DNA from: Alistipes sp.
GTDB lineage: Bacteria; Bacteroidota; Bacteroidia; Bacteroidales; Rikenellaceae
Length of the DNA: 64,000 bases
Direction of reading: 5' to 3'
Assembly: GCA_017504265.1 (NCBI GenBank)
Contig: JAFVRN010000015.1
Coordinates: 1 to 64,000 of the forward strand
This document shows, piece after piece, positions 10,001 to 17,825 of the stretch. How positions within the stretch are numbered: position 1 is the first letter of the stretch; the number at the start of each line of letters is the position of its first letter. Under the pieces are notes generated by a model, which worked only from the letters and a program-made list of their open reading frames with translations, was not told the DNA's origin and did not search any database. A program made the position numbers and the translations under genes.

Positions 10001-10527
10001 CCCTTATAGAGAAGACCCTTCTCATAGAGTTGCTTCAAGAGCCACCATAGCGTCTCGATAAACTTATTGTCATAGGTGATATACGGATCGTCCATATTTA
10101 CCCAGTAGCCCATACGGTGTGTCAAGTCCTCCCAAATATCGGTGAACTCCATTACCGCCTCGCGGCACTCCTTGTTATACTGCTCGATGGTTATCTTACG
10201 ACCGATATCCTCCTTAGTGATGCCGAGCTTCTTCTCCACGCCCAACTCCACAGGCAGACCGTGTGTATCCCATCCTGCCTTGCGGTGTACCAAGTAACCC
10301 TGCTGCGTCTTATAGCGGCAGAATACATCCTTGATGGTACGCGCCATAACGTGGTGTATACCCGGGGTACCATTAGCCGATGGAGGACCCTCATAAAAGA
10401 CAAACGTGGGATGACCCTCACGTGTCGTTATACTCTTGTGAAAGGTATCCTGCTCTGTCCAACGTGCCAACATCTCATCGGCAACACCGGCAAGGTCAAG
10501 ACCCTTATACTCCTTAAATTTTTCCAT
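7042..10527 (-). CDS. ileS: Isoleucyl-tRNA synthetase
   Basis: A 1161-residue class I synthetase that charges tRNA-Ile with isoleucine and edits valine. The HIGH-type motif is GIHHVMART near residue 57, the editing domain follows, and KMSKR is near residue 705 (NKMSKRLGN). The C-terminal part has an anticodon-binding domain followed by about 250 residues without the C-terminal zinc cysteines found in the E. coli enzyme; this long zinc-free form resembles the eukaryote-like type that is less sensitive to mupirocin in known cases (family knowledge, not tested here). It lies 37 bp downstream of yebC. Confidence 0.97.
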   Translation of the reverse strand: MEKFKEYKGLDLAGVADEMLARWTEQDTFHKSITTREGHPTFVFYEGPPSANGTPGIHHVMARTIKDVFCRYKTQQGYLVHRKAGWDTHGLPVELGVEKKLGITKEDIGRKITIEQYNKECREAVMEFTDIWEDLTHRMGYWVNMDDPYITYDNKFIETLWWLLKQLYEKGLLYKGYTIQPYSPAAGTGLSTHELNQPGCYRDVKDTTCTAQFRILDPKAEMEGWGTPFFLAWTTTPWTLPSNTALCVGPKIDYVAVRTYNPYNGEKMTAVVAEPLLYSIFNKKAEEVKLEDYKAGDKLVPFEVVGKWKGTELCGMHYEQLLPWVKPVEADEKGNWCEAADKAFRVILGDYVTTEDGTGIVHIAPTFGADDAFVARQAGIPSLFMINKRGETRPMVDFTGKFYLTDELDEKFAKECVAAEYKEYEGSWVKNAYDPQYTVDGHYDEKAAAAAENLDIYISIKLKEAGKVFKIEKHTHNYPHCWRTDKPVLYYPLDSWFIRTTALRERMMELNKTIYWKPESTGTGRFGKWLENINDWNLSRSRFWGTPLPIWATEDRSELKCIGSIEELVTEIEKSVAAGVMAENPYKNFKVGDMSKENYSTDVIDLHRPYVDNIVLLSSKGEPMRREPDLIDVWFDSGAMPYAQVHYPFEAKEGFDQIYPADFIAEGVDQTRGWFYTLHAIAVMLFDSVAFKNIISNGLVLDKNGNKMSKRLGNAVDPFEVLKKYGADATRWYMISNSQPWDNLKFDVDGVDECRRKFFGTLYNTYSFFALYANIDGFTGREAEIPVEKRPEIDRWILSELNTLIRDVTASLEEYDPTPAARRIDAFVNENLSNWYVRLNRKRFWGGELTDDKLAAYQTLYTCLESVAMLAAPIAPFITDRIFCDLNAVSGRHAEESVHLAEYPKCSEELICKELEDMMSIAQRASSMVLALRRKVNIKVRQPLQKIIIPVLDREMASHIEDVRQLIMNEVNVKDIELISDTTGIITKRIKPNFKTLGPKYGKYMKQIAALVATFTQEQIASVESNAETVLTIDGEQLTTTVADYEITSEDMPGWLVASEGKLTVALDITITDELRREGVARELVNRIQNIRKESGFEVTDKIRVEIELNDATQSAVESFADYIAQQTLAVEVKAVAEPCGEKVVDADLDEQPLKIAVSRI

Positions 10528-10564
10528 AATAGCAACTATAATTTATTGTGGCAAGCCACTATTC

Positions 10565-11299
10565 TTACTCCTCGTCGTCCTCCTCCGACTCGGCCATTGT
10601 TGTATAGACGTTCGTTACATCGTCATCCTCTTCGAGGTGCTCGATAAGTTTGTTTACCGCCTCACGCTGCTCGGCAGTAAGCTCCTTCTGGTCGGTAGGA
10701 ATACGCACACTCTCGCCCGACACCAGCTCGTAGCCCTTATCCTCAATCCATGTCTGAATCTGTCCGAATGACTCGTAGGCAGCATATACCGTAACCTCGC
10801 CCTCATCTACATAGAACTCATCCACGCCGAAGTCAATCATCTCAAGCTCCATCTCCTCAAAATCGACACCCGCAGCAGGCTTGAACTTAAATACACACTT
10901 ATGCTCGAACATAAAGCCCACCGAGCCCGATGTACCGAGTGCGCCACCATACTTATTGAAGTACATACGCACCGATGCCACCGTACGGTTGGTGTTGTCC
11001 GTAGCAGTCTCCACCAATACGGCGATACCGTGAGGACCATAGCCCTCGTATATCATCTCCTTGTAGTCTGCCGAATCCTTGTCCGTAGCACGCTTAATGG
11101 CACGCTCCACATTCTCCTTAGGCATATTCTCTGCCTTGGCATTCTGCATAAGAAGTCTCAGACGCAAGTTCGACGAGGGGTCCGGACCCGAAGCCTTAAC
11201 AGCCATCTCTATCTCCTTGCCAATCTTGGTAAACGTACGCGCCATATGTCCCCAGCGCTTCATCTTTCTCGCCTTGCGATACTCAAATGCTCTTCCCAT
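10565..11299 (-). CDS. yebC: YebC/PmpR-family protein
   Basis: A 244-residue protein with the family start MGRAFEYRKARKMKRWGHMA and the three-domain length usual for YebC (about 240). Family members act as translation factors that relieve ribosome stalling at proline runs or as DNA-binding regulators; which applies here cannot be read from sequence. The C-terminus is acidic (ESEEDDEE). It is the first gene of a likely yebC-ileS-DksA-like unit and has its own promoter about 50 bases upstream. Confidence 0.94.
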   Translation of the reverse strand: MGRAFEYRKARKMKRWGHMARTFTKIGKEIEMAVKASGPDPSSNLRLRLLMQNAKAENMPKENVERAIKRATDKDSADYKEMIYEGYGPHGIAVLVETATDNTNRTVASVRMYFNKYGGALGTSGSVGFMFEHKCVFKFKPAAGVDFEEMELEMIDFGVDEFYVDEGEVTVYAAYESFGQIQTWIEDKGYELVSGESVRIPTDQKELTAEQREAVNKLIEHLEEDDDVTNVYTTMAESEEDDEE

Positions 11300-11348
11300 A
11301 ATTTACGATATTTATTGTTGATTTTTCTTATACATATATACAATGGCG

Positions 11349-11379
11349 CAAAGATAATAAAATAATTACCAACGACCAA
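11349..11379 (-). promoter_or_regulatory. Promoter of yebC-ileS
   Basis: Minus strand: TTG (11377-11379), 20-bp spacer, TATCTTTG (11349-11356). The predicted start of transcription is about 45 bases before the yebC ATG. Confidence 0.6.
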
Positions 11380-11404
11380 TTTTCATGGTTAAAATTTCGA
11401 GGGA

Positions 11405-11612
11405 GGGGGGGGGCATAGCAAGGCGCACCACCGCACAGCAGCGTGGGACTGCAAAGGCAGTTTGCCCTCTGCAAAGCAGAGAACAGGGCATAAACTCCGC
11501 AAAACAAAAGCTCACACGCACCCACGCTCCACACCATTTCGCTACCCTCCAACTATCCCAGCTACCCTTTAACGCCACAGGCGTGAGCTACCCTTTACTC
11601 TGCAAGGCAGAG
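11405..11612. repeat. G9 tract and small palindromes between yebC and iorA
   Basis: The gap between the divergent yebC and iorA promoters contains a run of nine G (11405-11413) and three related palindromes: CTGCAAAGGCAG (11449-11460), CTCTGCAAAGCAGAG (11467-11481) and CTCTGCAAGGCAGAG (11598-11612). The last two are near-identical and are both followed by ACAGG. I see no gene here. Confidence 0.6.
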
Positions 11613-11675
11613 GACAGGTCTCACCCTGCAATAACCTCTATTTTGTCCCATCGAAGCTTTATTTTTGCCGCATAT

Positions 11676-11722
11676 TTTGAATTCCAAATTTTTTTTCGTA
11701 CCTTTGACAAGATGTTATCTTG
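11676..11722 (+). promoter_or_regulatory. Promoter of the iorAB operon with hairpin at the start site
   Basis: TTTG (11676-11679), 19-bp spacer, TACCTTTG (11699-11706): a near-ideal Bacteroidota promoter. The stem CAAGAT-GTT-ATCTTG (11708-11722) overlaps the expected transcription start and could be an operator or a 5' hairpin that stabilises the mRNA. Confidence 0.75.
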
Positions 11723-11766
11723 ATGACATCCGAACAACGTAATTTCAAACCTAAAACTTTCAAGAT

Positions 11767-13386
11767 ATGAGAAAACTATTACTCGGTGACGAGGCTATTG
11801 CTCAGGCCGCTATCGACTCAGGTCTGTCGGGCGTATACGCATACCCCGGTACCCCGTCTACCGAAATCACAGAGTTCATTCAGCTACGCGAGGAGAAGCG
11901 TGGCCAGACAGAGGAGAAGATTTTCTGCCGCTGGGCGACAAACGAGAAGACAGCCATGGAGGGTGCTCTCGGTATGTCGTATATGGGCAAGCGTGCTTTG
12001 GTATGTATGAAGCACGTGGGTATGAATGTCGCAGCCGACCCATTTGTAAACTCGGCCATGACAGGTGTAAACGGTGGTTTGGTGGTGGTTGCTGCCGACG
12101 ACCCTTCTATGCACTCGTCACAGAACGAGCAGGACTCGCGCTTCTATGGTAAGTTTGCCCTGCTACCCGTCTTTGAGCCTTCATCACAGCAGGAGGCCTA
12201 CGAGATGACACGCGCCGCCTTTGAGCTTTCTGAGGCTTTTAAGCTTCCGGTGCTTATGCGTGTTACAACACGTATGGCTCACTCGCGCGCCGTAGTCGAG
12301 ATTACGGAGAATCCTCGCAAGCAGAACGACATATGCCGTCCTGAGGATGTACGCCGTTGGATATTGCTCCCTGCATTTGCCAAGAAGCGTTATGTAGAGC
12401 TTCTTGCACAGCAGGACGACCTGCAGAAGGCTGCCGTAGAGTCTAAGTTCAACAGCTATCGTAAGGGTAGCAACCCCGAGCGTGGTGTGATTACCACAGG
12501 TATCGCCTACAACTACTACATGGAGAATTGCGCCAAGTGCGAGGAGCGCAGCCTACTCAAGATATCGCAGTATCCTATCCCTGTAGCCCTCATCGAGAAG
12601 ATGGTAGAGGATGGTGCTAAGGAGATACTCGTAATGGAGGAGGGTCAGCCTGTTGTCGAGGAGATGGTACGCGCCATCGTTCCATCGACAGTTGCTGTCA
12701 AGGGCCGTCTTACGGGCGACCTGCCACGCGTAGGCGAGCTTAACCCCGACAGCGTACGCCAGTCACTCGGCATGGAGGCCTTGGAGCGTCTCGACGCCGA
12801 CGACATCGTCGTAGCACGTCCACCCGCCCTATGTCAGGGTTGCGGTCACAGAGATATGTACAAGGCTCTTAATGAGGTTGCTGCCGAATATGAGAACCCA
12901 CGTATCTTTGGCGATATTGGCTGCTACACACTCGGTGCGCTATCACCATTCAACGCACTTCACGCCTGCGTGGAGATGGGTGCCTCGATAACTATGGCCA
13001 AAGGTGCTTCGGATGCGGGTCAGTTCCCGGCATTTGCCGTTATCGGTGACTCTACGTTCACACACTCGGGCATAACCGGCTTGTTGGACTGCGTTAATTC
13101 TAATGCTAACGTGGTTATCATCATCTCGGATAACCTTACGACAGGTATGACCGGCGGTCAGAACTCGGCAGGTACGGGTAAGATCGAGGATATATGCCGT
13201 GGCGTAGGTGTTCATCCCGACCATGTACGTGTCGTAGTGCCTCTACCAAAGAATATGGAGGAGATTAAGAATACGTTGCGTGAGGAGATTGCATACAACG
13301 GTGTATCGGTTGTCATCCCTCGTCGCGAGTGTATCCAGACCGCTAAGCGTCACGCAAAGGCTAAGGCTGCTGCGAAGAAAGAGTAG
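11767..13386 (+). CDS. iorA: Indolepyruvate (aryl-2-oxoacid) ferredoxin oxidoreductase, alpha subunit
   Basis: A 539-residue thiamine-diphosphate enzyme that decarboxylates aryl-pyruvates to aryl-acetyl-CoA. The N-terminal pyrimidine-binding domain has YPGTPSTEI; the TPP domain has CQGCGHRDMY (Cys356 onwards), GDIGCYTLG and the GDSTFTHSG metal-binding stretch. Longer IorA proteins end in a ferredoxin domain with two 4Fe-4S clusters. This one ends in a basic tail (TAKRHAKAKAAAKKE) with no such cysteine pattern, so electron exit must involve another protein or the short form must work differently. It heads a four-gene operon with iorB, an aminotransferase and a CoA-transferase. Confidence 0.93.
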   Translation: MRKLLLGDEAIAQAAIDSGLSGVYAYPGTPSTEITEFIQLREEKRGQTEEKIFCRWATNEKTAMEGALGMSYMGKRALVCMKHVGMNVAADPFVNSAMTGVNGGLVVVAADDPSMHSSQNEQDSRFYGKFALLPVFEPSSQQEAYEMTRAAFELSEAFKLPVLMRVTTRMAHSRAVVEITENPRKQNDICRPEDVRRWILLPAFAKKRYVELLAQQDDLQKAAVESKFNSYRKGSNPERGVITTGIAYNYYMENCAKCEERSLLKISQYPIPVALIEKMVEDGAKEILVMEEGQPVVEEMVRAIVPSTVAVKGRLTGDLPRVGELNPDSVRQSLGMEALERLDADDIVVARPPALCQGCGHRDMYKALNEVAAEYENPRIFGDIGCYTLGALSPFNALHACVEMGASITMAKGASDAGQFPAFAVIGDSTFTHSGITGLLDCVNSNANVVIIISDNLTTGMTGGQNSAGTGKIEDICRGVGVHPDHVRVVVPLPKNMEEIKNTLREEIAYNGVSVVIPRRECIQTAKRHAKAKAAAKKE

Positions 13387-13409
13387 TCAAACTTAAAAGT
13401 GATTAAGCA

Positions 13410-13991
13410 ATGAAGAAAGATATCATATTAGCAGGCGTCGGCGGACAGGGTATTTTGTCGATTGCCACAGTCATCGGCGAGGCAGTTCTTGCCGAGGGTT
13501 GGAACATCAAGCAGGCTGAGGTACACGGCATGAGCCAGCGTGGCGGCGATGTACAGAGTAACCTGCGTATCTCTACCGAGCCTATCGCCTCGGATCTTAT
13601 CGCCAAGGGCGGTGCCGACATCATCATCTCGTTGGAGCCTATGGAGGCCTTGCGTTACCTGTCATACCTAAAGAAGGACGGCTGGGTGGTAACAAGCAAT
13701 GTGCCCTATGTAAATATTCCCAACTACCCCGAGGCCGAGGAGTTAGAGAAGCACCTCGCAGCAATACCTAACTGCGTATCGCTCAATGTAGAGCAGCTCG
13801 CCAAGGATGCAGGAGCACCTCTTCAGGCAGCAAATATGGTATTGCTGGGTGCAGCAATACCTATGCTTGACATCGAGAAGGAGAAGATCGAGGCAGGTAT
13901 TCGTCGCATCTTCGCTCGCAAGGGCGAGGAGGTTATCGAGAAGAACCTCGCTGCGGTACGTGCAGGATACGAGAATAGCGTGAAAAAGTAA
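13410..13991 (+). CDS. iorB: Indolepyruvate oxidoreductase, beta subunit
   Basis: A 193-residue protein of the pyruvate/2-oxoacid oxidoreductase gamma-domain family: AGVGGQGILSIA at the N-terminus, then VHGMSQRGGDVQS and GADIIISLEPMEALR. It is the partner of the preceding alpha subunit, 23 bp downstream. Its stop codon overlaps the start of the next gene (TAATG), which suggests translational coupling to the aminotransferase. Confidence 0.94.
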   Translation: MKKDIILAGVGGQGILSIATVIGEAVLAEGWNIKQAEVHGMSQRGGDVQSNLRISTEPIASDLIAKGGADIIISLEPMEALRYLSYLKKDGWVVTSNVPYVNIPNYPEAEELEKHLAAIPNCVSLNVEQLAKDAGAPLQAANMVLLGAAIPMLDIEKEKIEAGIRRIFARKGEEVIEKNLAAVRAGYENSVKK

Positions 13992-15319
13992 TGACAAAGA
14001 GTATGGACAGACCATTAGATAAACAGACCGTAGACAATATCTGTATTGCCAACGGTCTGCGCAACGCCAAGGAACTTGGCGCAGCATCTATTCGCCAATT
14101 CGTGAGCGTTGTGAAGGATATCGAGGCTAAGACCGGTGTGGAGTATATCCGCATGGAGATTGGAGAGCCGGGTCTTCCTGCCGAGCAGATAGGTATCGAG
14201 GCCGAGCACGAGGCGTTGCTTGCCGGCGTAGGCTCTAAGTACCCACTTATAACAGGTATCGAGCCTCTCACCAAGGAGGCATCACGCTTTGTCAAGGCCT
14301 TCATCAACCTCGACATTCCGCCTATGTGCTTTGTGCCTACGGTAGGCTCTATGCAGGGAGCCTTTGCCAGCTTTATGGCACTTACACAGATGCGCGAAGA
14401 TCGTGATACCATCCTCTTTATTGACCCGGGCTTCCCCGTACAGAAGGCACAGTGCCGTGTGCAGGGCGTACGCTACGAGTCGTTCGATGTTATCGACTAT
14501 CGAGGCAAGGCCTTGGAGCAGAAGCTCGAAGAGGTATTGTCATCGGGACGTATAGCCGGTATGATATACTCTAACCCCAACAACCCTTCGTGGATGTGTC
14601 TTAACGAAGAGGAGTTGGAGATTATAGGACGTATGGCCACGAAGTATGATGTCATCGTCATCGAGGACCTCGCATACCTCAATATGGACTTCCGTGAGGA
14701 CCGCTCGAAGCCTTTTGAGCCACCATACCAGCCATCTGTGGCACGCTATACAAACAACTGCCTGCACCTGTTGTCAGGCTCGAAGATGTTCTCGTATGCC
14801 GGTCAGCGTATCGCTGTCGTAGCAATGAACCCTGCACTTGCAGACCGCTGCTACGAGGGCTTTGCCAAGCGTTATGGCAACGATGGACAGTTCCGACGCA
14901 ACTTCATCTTCAACATTCTCTACGTGCTATCGTCGGGCGTGCCTCACTCGGCACAGTATGCCCTAACAGCGATGTTCCGTGCCGCCTCGGACGGCCGTCT
15001 GAACTACGTGGAGCATACCAGAGAGTATGCACGTCGTGCAGCACGTGTTAAGGAGATTATGATTAAGAATGGATTCCATATCGTTTACGACAAGGATTGC
15101 GATCAGGAGGTCAGCGACGGCTTCTTCTTCACGTTCGGCTACAAGGATATGACAGGCGAGCAGCTTATCAACAAGCTCATCTACTACGGCATCTCGGCTA
15201 TCACGCTTGCACCTACGGGCAGCTCGCGCGAGGGTCTTCGCGGCTGTGTGTCGATGATCTCGGATTATCAGTACGACGAGCTGGATAAGCGTCTGCATCT
15301 GTTCAGCCAGGACTACTAA
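13991..15319 (+). CDS. Class I/II pyridoxal-phosphate aminotransferase
   Basis: A 442-residue fold-type I aminotransferase. The PLP lysine is Lys265 in LLSGSKMFSYAGQR; the NPNNPSW motif and the IVIEDLAY aspartate region precede it. It overlaps iorB by one base. The setting suggests it removes the amino group of aromatic (or similar) amino acids to give the 2-oxo acid that IorAB oxidises, but specificity is inferred only from context. An in-frame ATG eight bases later (MDRPLDK) is an alternative start. Confidence 0.88.
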   Translation: MTKSMDRPLDKQTVDNICIANGLRNAKELGAASIRQFVSVVKDIEAKTGVEYIRMEIGEPGLPAEQIGIEAEHEALLAGVGSKYPLITGIEPLTKEASRFVKAFINLDIPPMCFVPTVGSMQGAFASFMALTQMREDRDTILFIDPGFPVQKAQCRVQGVRYESFDVIDYRGKALEQKLEEVLSSGRIAGMIYSNPNNPSWMCLNEEELEIIGRMATKYDVIVIEDLAYLNMDFREDRSKPFEPPYQPSVARYTNNCLHLLSGSKMFSYAGQRIAVVAMNPALADRCYEGFAKRYGNDGQFRRNFIFNILYVLSSGVPHSAQYALTAMFRAASDGRLNYVEHTREYARRAARVKEIMIKNGFHIVYDKDCDQEVSDGFFFTFGYKDMTGEQLINKLIYYGISAITLAPTGSSREGLRGCVSMISDYQYDELDKRLHLFSQDY

Positions 15320-15332
15320 AATCAGTAACTAC

Positions 15333-15364
15333 GAGGCTGCCCGCATATAGGACAGCCTCATTTT
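15333..15364 (+). terminator. Hairpin between aminotransferase and CoA-transferase genes
   Basis: GAGGCTG (15333-15339) pairs with CAGCCTC (15353-15359) and is followed by ATTTT. It ends only seven bases before the next ATG, so it probably gives partial termination or sets the 5' end of the downstream mRNA rather than isolating the gene. Confidence 0.55.
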
Positions 15365-15370
15365 AACACT

Positions 15371-16672
15371 ATGAGTATGAAACTTGTTTCTGCGGCAGAA
15401 GCCGTAAAACTTATCAAGTCGGGTGACTCGGTATTTATCCAAGGCTCGACATCTATTCCCGAGGTATTGGTGCAGGCTATGACCGACCGTGCTCCTGAGC
15501 TACGTGACGTCAAGGTATATTCTGCCTTTGCCATCGGACGTTTCGACGCCCCCTATGCCAAGGCAGAGTTGCGTGACTCTTTCGAGCCACTGAGCTTCTT
15601 CGTGGCCAACAACCTGCGAAATGCCATCAAGGAGGGTGTGGCACAGACTATCCCCGCCTTCTTGGGCGAGATACCATTCCTCTTCCGTAGTGGTCAGGTG
15701 CCTTTGGATGTAACACTGCTCAACGTCTCTGAGCCCGACGAGGAGGGATACTGCTCATACGGCATCTCTGCCGACTTGGCATTCTCGGCTGCCGAGTGCT
15801 CTAAGACAATTATCGCACAGGTTAATAAGTATATGCCACGCACCTTTGGTGACCCTGTTATCCACGTATCTAAGATCGATGCCATGGTACGTGGCGACGA
15901 GCCTCTGGTAGAGGTTCCTACGGTCATCCCCAACGAGGTGGAGCGTGCCATAGGCAACTATATCGCGGCCGAGATACCCGATGGTGCTACGTTGCAGATA
16001 GGCGTGGGCGGTATTCCCAATGCCGTACTCGACGCTTTGCACGACCATAAGCATCTCGGACTACACACCGAGGCTATGACAGACGGCGTAGTACCCCTTA
16101 TTCAGAAGGGTATCATCGACAACTCGCTCAAGAAGATATACCCCGGACAGTCGGTAGCCTGTCTATGTCTTGGCAGCCAACGTCTGTACGACTACCTCGA
16201 TGGCAACCGCGATGTGGTAATACGTGATGTTGCGTGGACAAACGACCCTCAGAATATCCGCCAGAACCCAAAGGTTATGGCCGTGAACTCGGCTATCGAG
16301 GTGGATCTCACGGGACAGATATGCGCCGACAGTATCGGTGAGCGCATCTTCTCGGGTGTGGGTGGTCAGCACGACTTTATGTATGGAGGAGCATTATCCG
16401 AAGGTGGCAAGTGCTTCATCGCCCTGCCATCTATCACAACCAAGGGCATCTCAAAGATTGTTCCTACGCTAACCAAGGGTGCAGGCGTTGTTACCACACG
16501 CTTCCAAGCGCAGTATATCGCTACGGAGCACGGCATCGTCTATCTGCGAAATAAGTCATTGGCAGAGCGTGCCAAGCTGCTTATCTCTATTGCAGACCCA
16601 AGCGTACGCGAGGATCTCGAGAGAGCTGCCGTAGAGCGTTTCGGCATCGGCTTCTTGCGCTGCCGAGTGTAA
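15371..16672 (+). CDS. Acetyl-CoA hydrolase/4-hydroxybutyrate-type CoA-transferase
   Basis: A 433-residue family I-like CoA-transferase. The catalytic glutamate is expected at Glu234 in LHTEAMTDGVVPL; the GVGGIPNAVL and the C-terminal GGQHDFMYGG and ATEHGIVYLR segments are typical. Next to iorAB and an aminotransferase, the likely job is to move CoA from the aryl- or acyl-CoA product to acetate, or the reverse, releasing the free acid; substrate choice is inference. A strong terminator follows directly. Confidence 0.9.
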   Translation: MSMKLVSAAEAVKLIKSGDSVFIQGSTSIPEVLVQAMTDRAPELRDVKVYSAFAIGRFDAPYAKAELRDSFEPLSFFVANNLRNAIKEGVAQTIPAFLGEIPFLFRSGQVPLDVTLLNVSEPDEEGYCSYGISADLAFSAAECSKTIIAQVNKYMPRTFGDPVIHVSKIDAMVRGDEPLVEVPTVIPNEVERAIGNYIAAEIPDGATLQIGVGGIPNAVLDALHDHKHLGLHTEAMTDGVVPLIQKGIIDNSLKKIYPGQSVACLCLGSQRLYDYLDGNRDVVIRDVAWTNDPQNIRQNPKVMAVNSAIEVDLTGQICADSIGERIFSGVGGQHDFMYGGALSEGGKCFIALPSITTKGISKIVPTLTKGAGVVTTRFQAQYIATEHGIVYLRNKSLAERAKLLISIADPSVREDLERAAVERFGIGFLRCRV

Positions 16673-16689
16673 CGGTGCAATAAAAAATG

Positions 16690-16740
16690 AGGCTAAGAGG
16701 CTTAGGGTAACTTGTTCCGCCCCGGCCTCTTAGCCTTTTT
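16690..16740. terminator. Bidirectional terminator
   Basis: AGGCTAAGAGGC (16690-16701) pairs with GCCTCTTAGCCT (16725-16736), followed by TTTTT on the plus strand and by a T run after CA on the minus strand. It ends the iorAB operon and the convergent META-domain gene. Confidence 0.9.
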
Positions 16741-16758
16741 CTGATAAGCAATGCTTAG

Positions 16759-17190
16759 CTACTTTGCAGGCAAAGCCTTCATCATTCCAACCAGTCGCCC
16801 CTTCGACAGAAGAAGCATAATATCGGCATCCATCTCGTAGTGCGTTACCTCGTCGAGCATATCGAGAAACTCGTTCTCGGCCTCCTGATTGGGGCATAGA
16901 CGACGTGTAGAGCCAATGTTCTCTATGCTGAGGTCACGCTTCTCGGTTGTATGGTATGTTGCCGACAGACGATTGCAGTCACCTACGCCTGTCATCGTTC
17001 CGTCGCTATGGAACATAAGCGTGAAGCTATCGTCGGCAGGTGTTATCTCACGTGCCATAATCTGTATCAATTGCCACTCCGTACCTTGCAACGGGCGTAC
17101 CAGCTTACGACTCTTGCGACAGTCGCAGCACCCGACCAAAAGAAGTGCCGACATAGATAATGCAAGTGAAAATAAAAATGTTCGTTTCAT
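16759..17190 (-). CDS. META-domain lipoprotein (HslJ-like)
   Basis: A 143-residue lipoprotein from the chosen start (MKRTFLFSLALSMSALLLVG, lipobox LLVGC). A longer open frame begins 12 codons upstream, but its extra residues would hide the signal peptide. The mature part has the META pattern: EWQLIQIMAREI, DSFTLMFHSDGTMTGVGDCN, and a late RRLCPNQEAE stretch. META proteins are small envelope beta-rich proteins, one of which (HslJ) relates to novobiocin resistance; the role here is unknown. Confidence 0.85.
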   Translation of the reverse strand: MKRTFLFSLALSMSALLLVGCCDCRKSRKLVRPLQGTEWQLIQIMAREITPADDSFTLMFHSDGTMTGVGDCNRLSATYHTTEKRDLSIENIGSTRRLCPNQEAENEFLDMLDEVTHYEMDADIMLLLSKGRLVGMMKALPAK

Positions 17191-17210
17191 ATTTTTATCA
17201 AATTTATTCG

Positions 17211-17231
17211 TACCTTTGCACGACAAAGATA
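17211..17231. promoter_or_regulatory. Overlapping divergent -7 boxes (ridA and META gene)
   Basis: TACCTTTG on the plus strand (17211-17218) and TATCTTTG on the minus strand (17224-17231) lie six bases apart. They would drive ridA and the META lipoprotein gene in opposite directions, so RNA polymerase could occupy only one at a time. The -33 elements are weak on both strands. Confidence 0.55.
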
Positions 17232-17259
17232 GTACAAAACATCTAAAACTTATAGAAAA

Positions 17260-17634
17260 ATGAAAAAAGTTATCGCTTCACCATTAGCTCCAAAGGCTGT
17301 TGGTCCCTATTCACAGGCTATCGCCCACGATGCAACCCTTTATATCTCAGGTCAGCTCCCTATCGATGGCGCAACAGGTAAGATGGCAGAGGGCATCGAG
17401 GCTCAGACACGCCAGTCACTCGACAACCTTGGCCACATCCTTAAAGAGGCAGGTTACTCGTATGACGACGTAGCCAAGACTACCGTTCTTTTGGCCGACA
17501 TCGCCGACTTCGGTGCTATGAACGCAGTATATGCCGAGTACTTTACAGGCGACAAGCCTGCCCGTATCTGCTATCAGGTGGCAGCCCTTCCTATGGGTGC
17601 ATTGGTAGAGATCGACTGCATCGCCATCAAATAA
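17260..17634 (+). CDS. ridA: RidA (reactive imine/enamine deaminase)
   Basis: A 124-residue RidA/YjgF trimer subunit that hydrolyses reactive 2-aminoacrylate and related imines made by PLP enzymes. Key signs are GPYSQAI, YISGQLP, the KTTVLLAD segment and the substrate-binding arginine in PARICYQVAALP. Length is standard. Two PLP enzymes are close by (the aminotransferase and Kbl), which fits a protective role. A clear terminator follows. Confidence 0.96.
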   Translation: MKKVIASPLAPKAVGPYSQAIAHDATLYISGQLPIDGATGKMAEGIEAQTRQSLDNLGHILKEAGYSYDDVAKTTVLLADIADFGAMNAVYAEYFTGDKPARICYQVAALPMGALVEIDCIAIK

Positions 17635-17656
17635 TTGGTCAGCAGAGATACCTAAG

Positions 17657-17691
17657 GATAGCTCTCGTGGGAAGCCACGGGAGCTATCTTT
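17657..17691 (+). terminator. ridA terminator
   Basis: GATAGCTCTCGTGG (17657-17670) pairs with CCACGGGAGCTATC (17675-17688) around a GAAG loop, followed by TTTAT. The stem is complete with one G-U pair. Confidence 0.85.
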
Positions 17692-17713
17692 ATATAAATA
17701 TGTAGGAAAACTC

Positions 17714-17744
17714 TTTGACATTCGCGGAAAAAAATATATCTTTG
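17714..17744 (+). promoter_or_regulatory. kbl promoter
   Basis: TTTG (17714-17717), 19-bp spacer, TATCTTTG (17737-17744). The leader to the kbl ATG is about 75 bases. Confidence 0.75.
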
Positions 17745-17825
17745 TAGTTGATTGTGGTCGTGTACCTATATCGTTTGCATCAGATATCGACAACATTAAC
17801 TATCAATAACTAAAACTTTACTACA

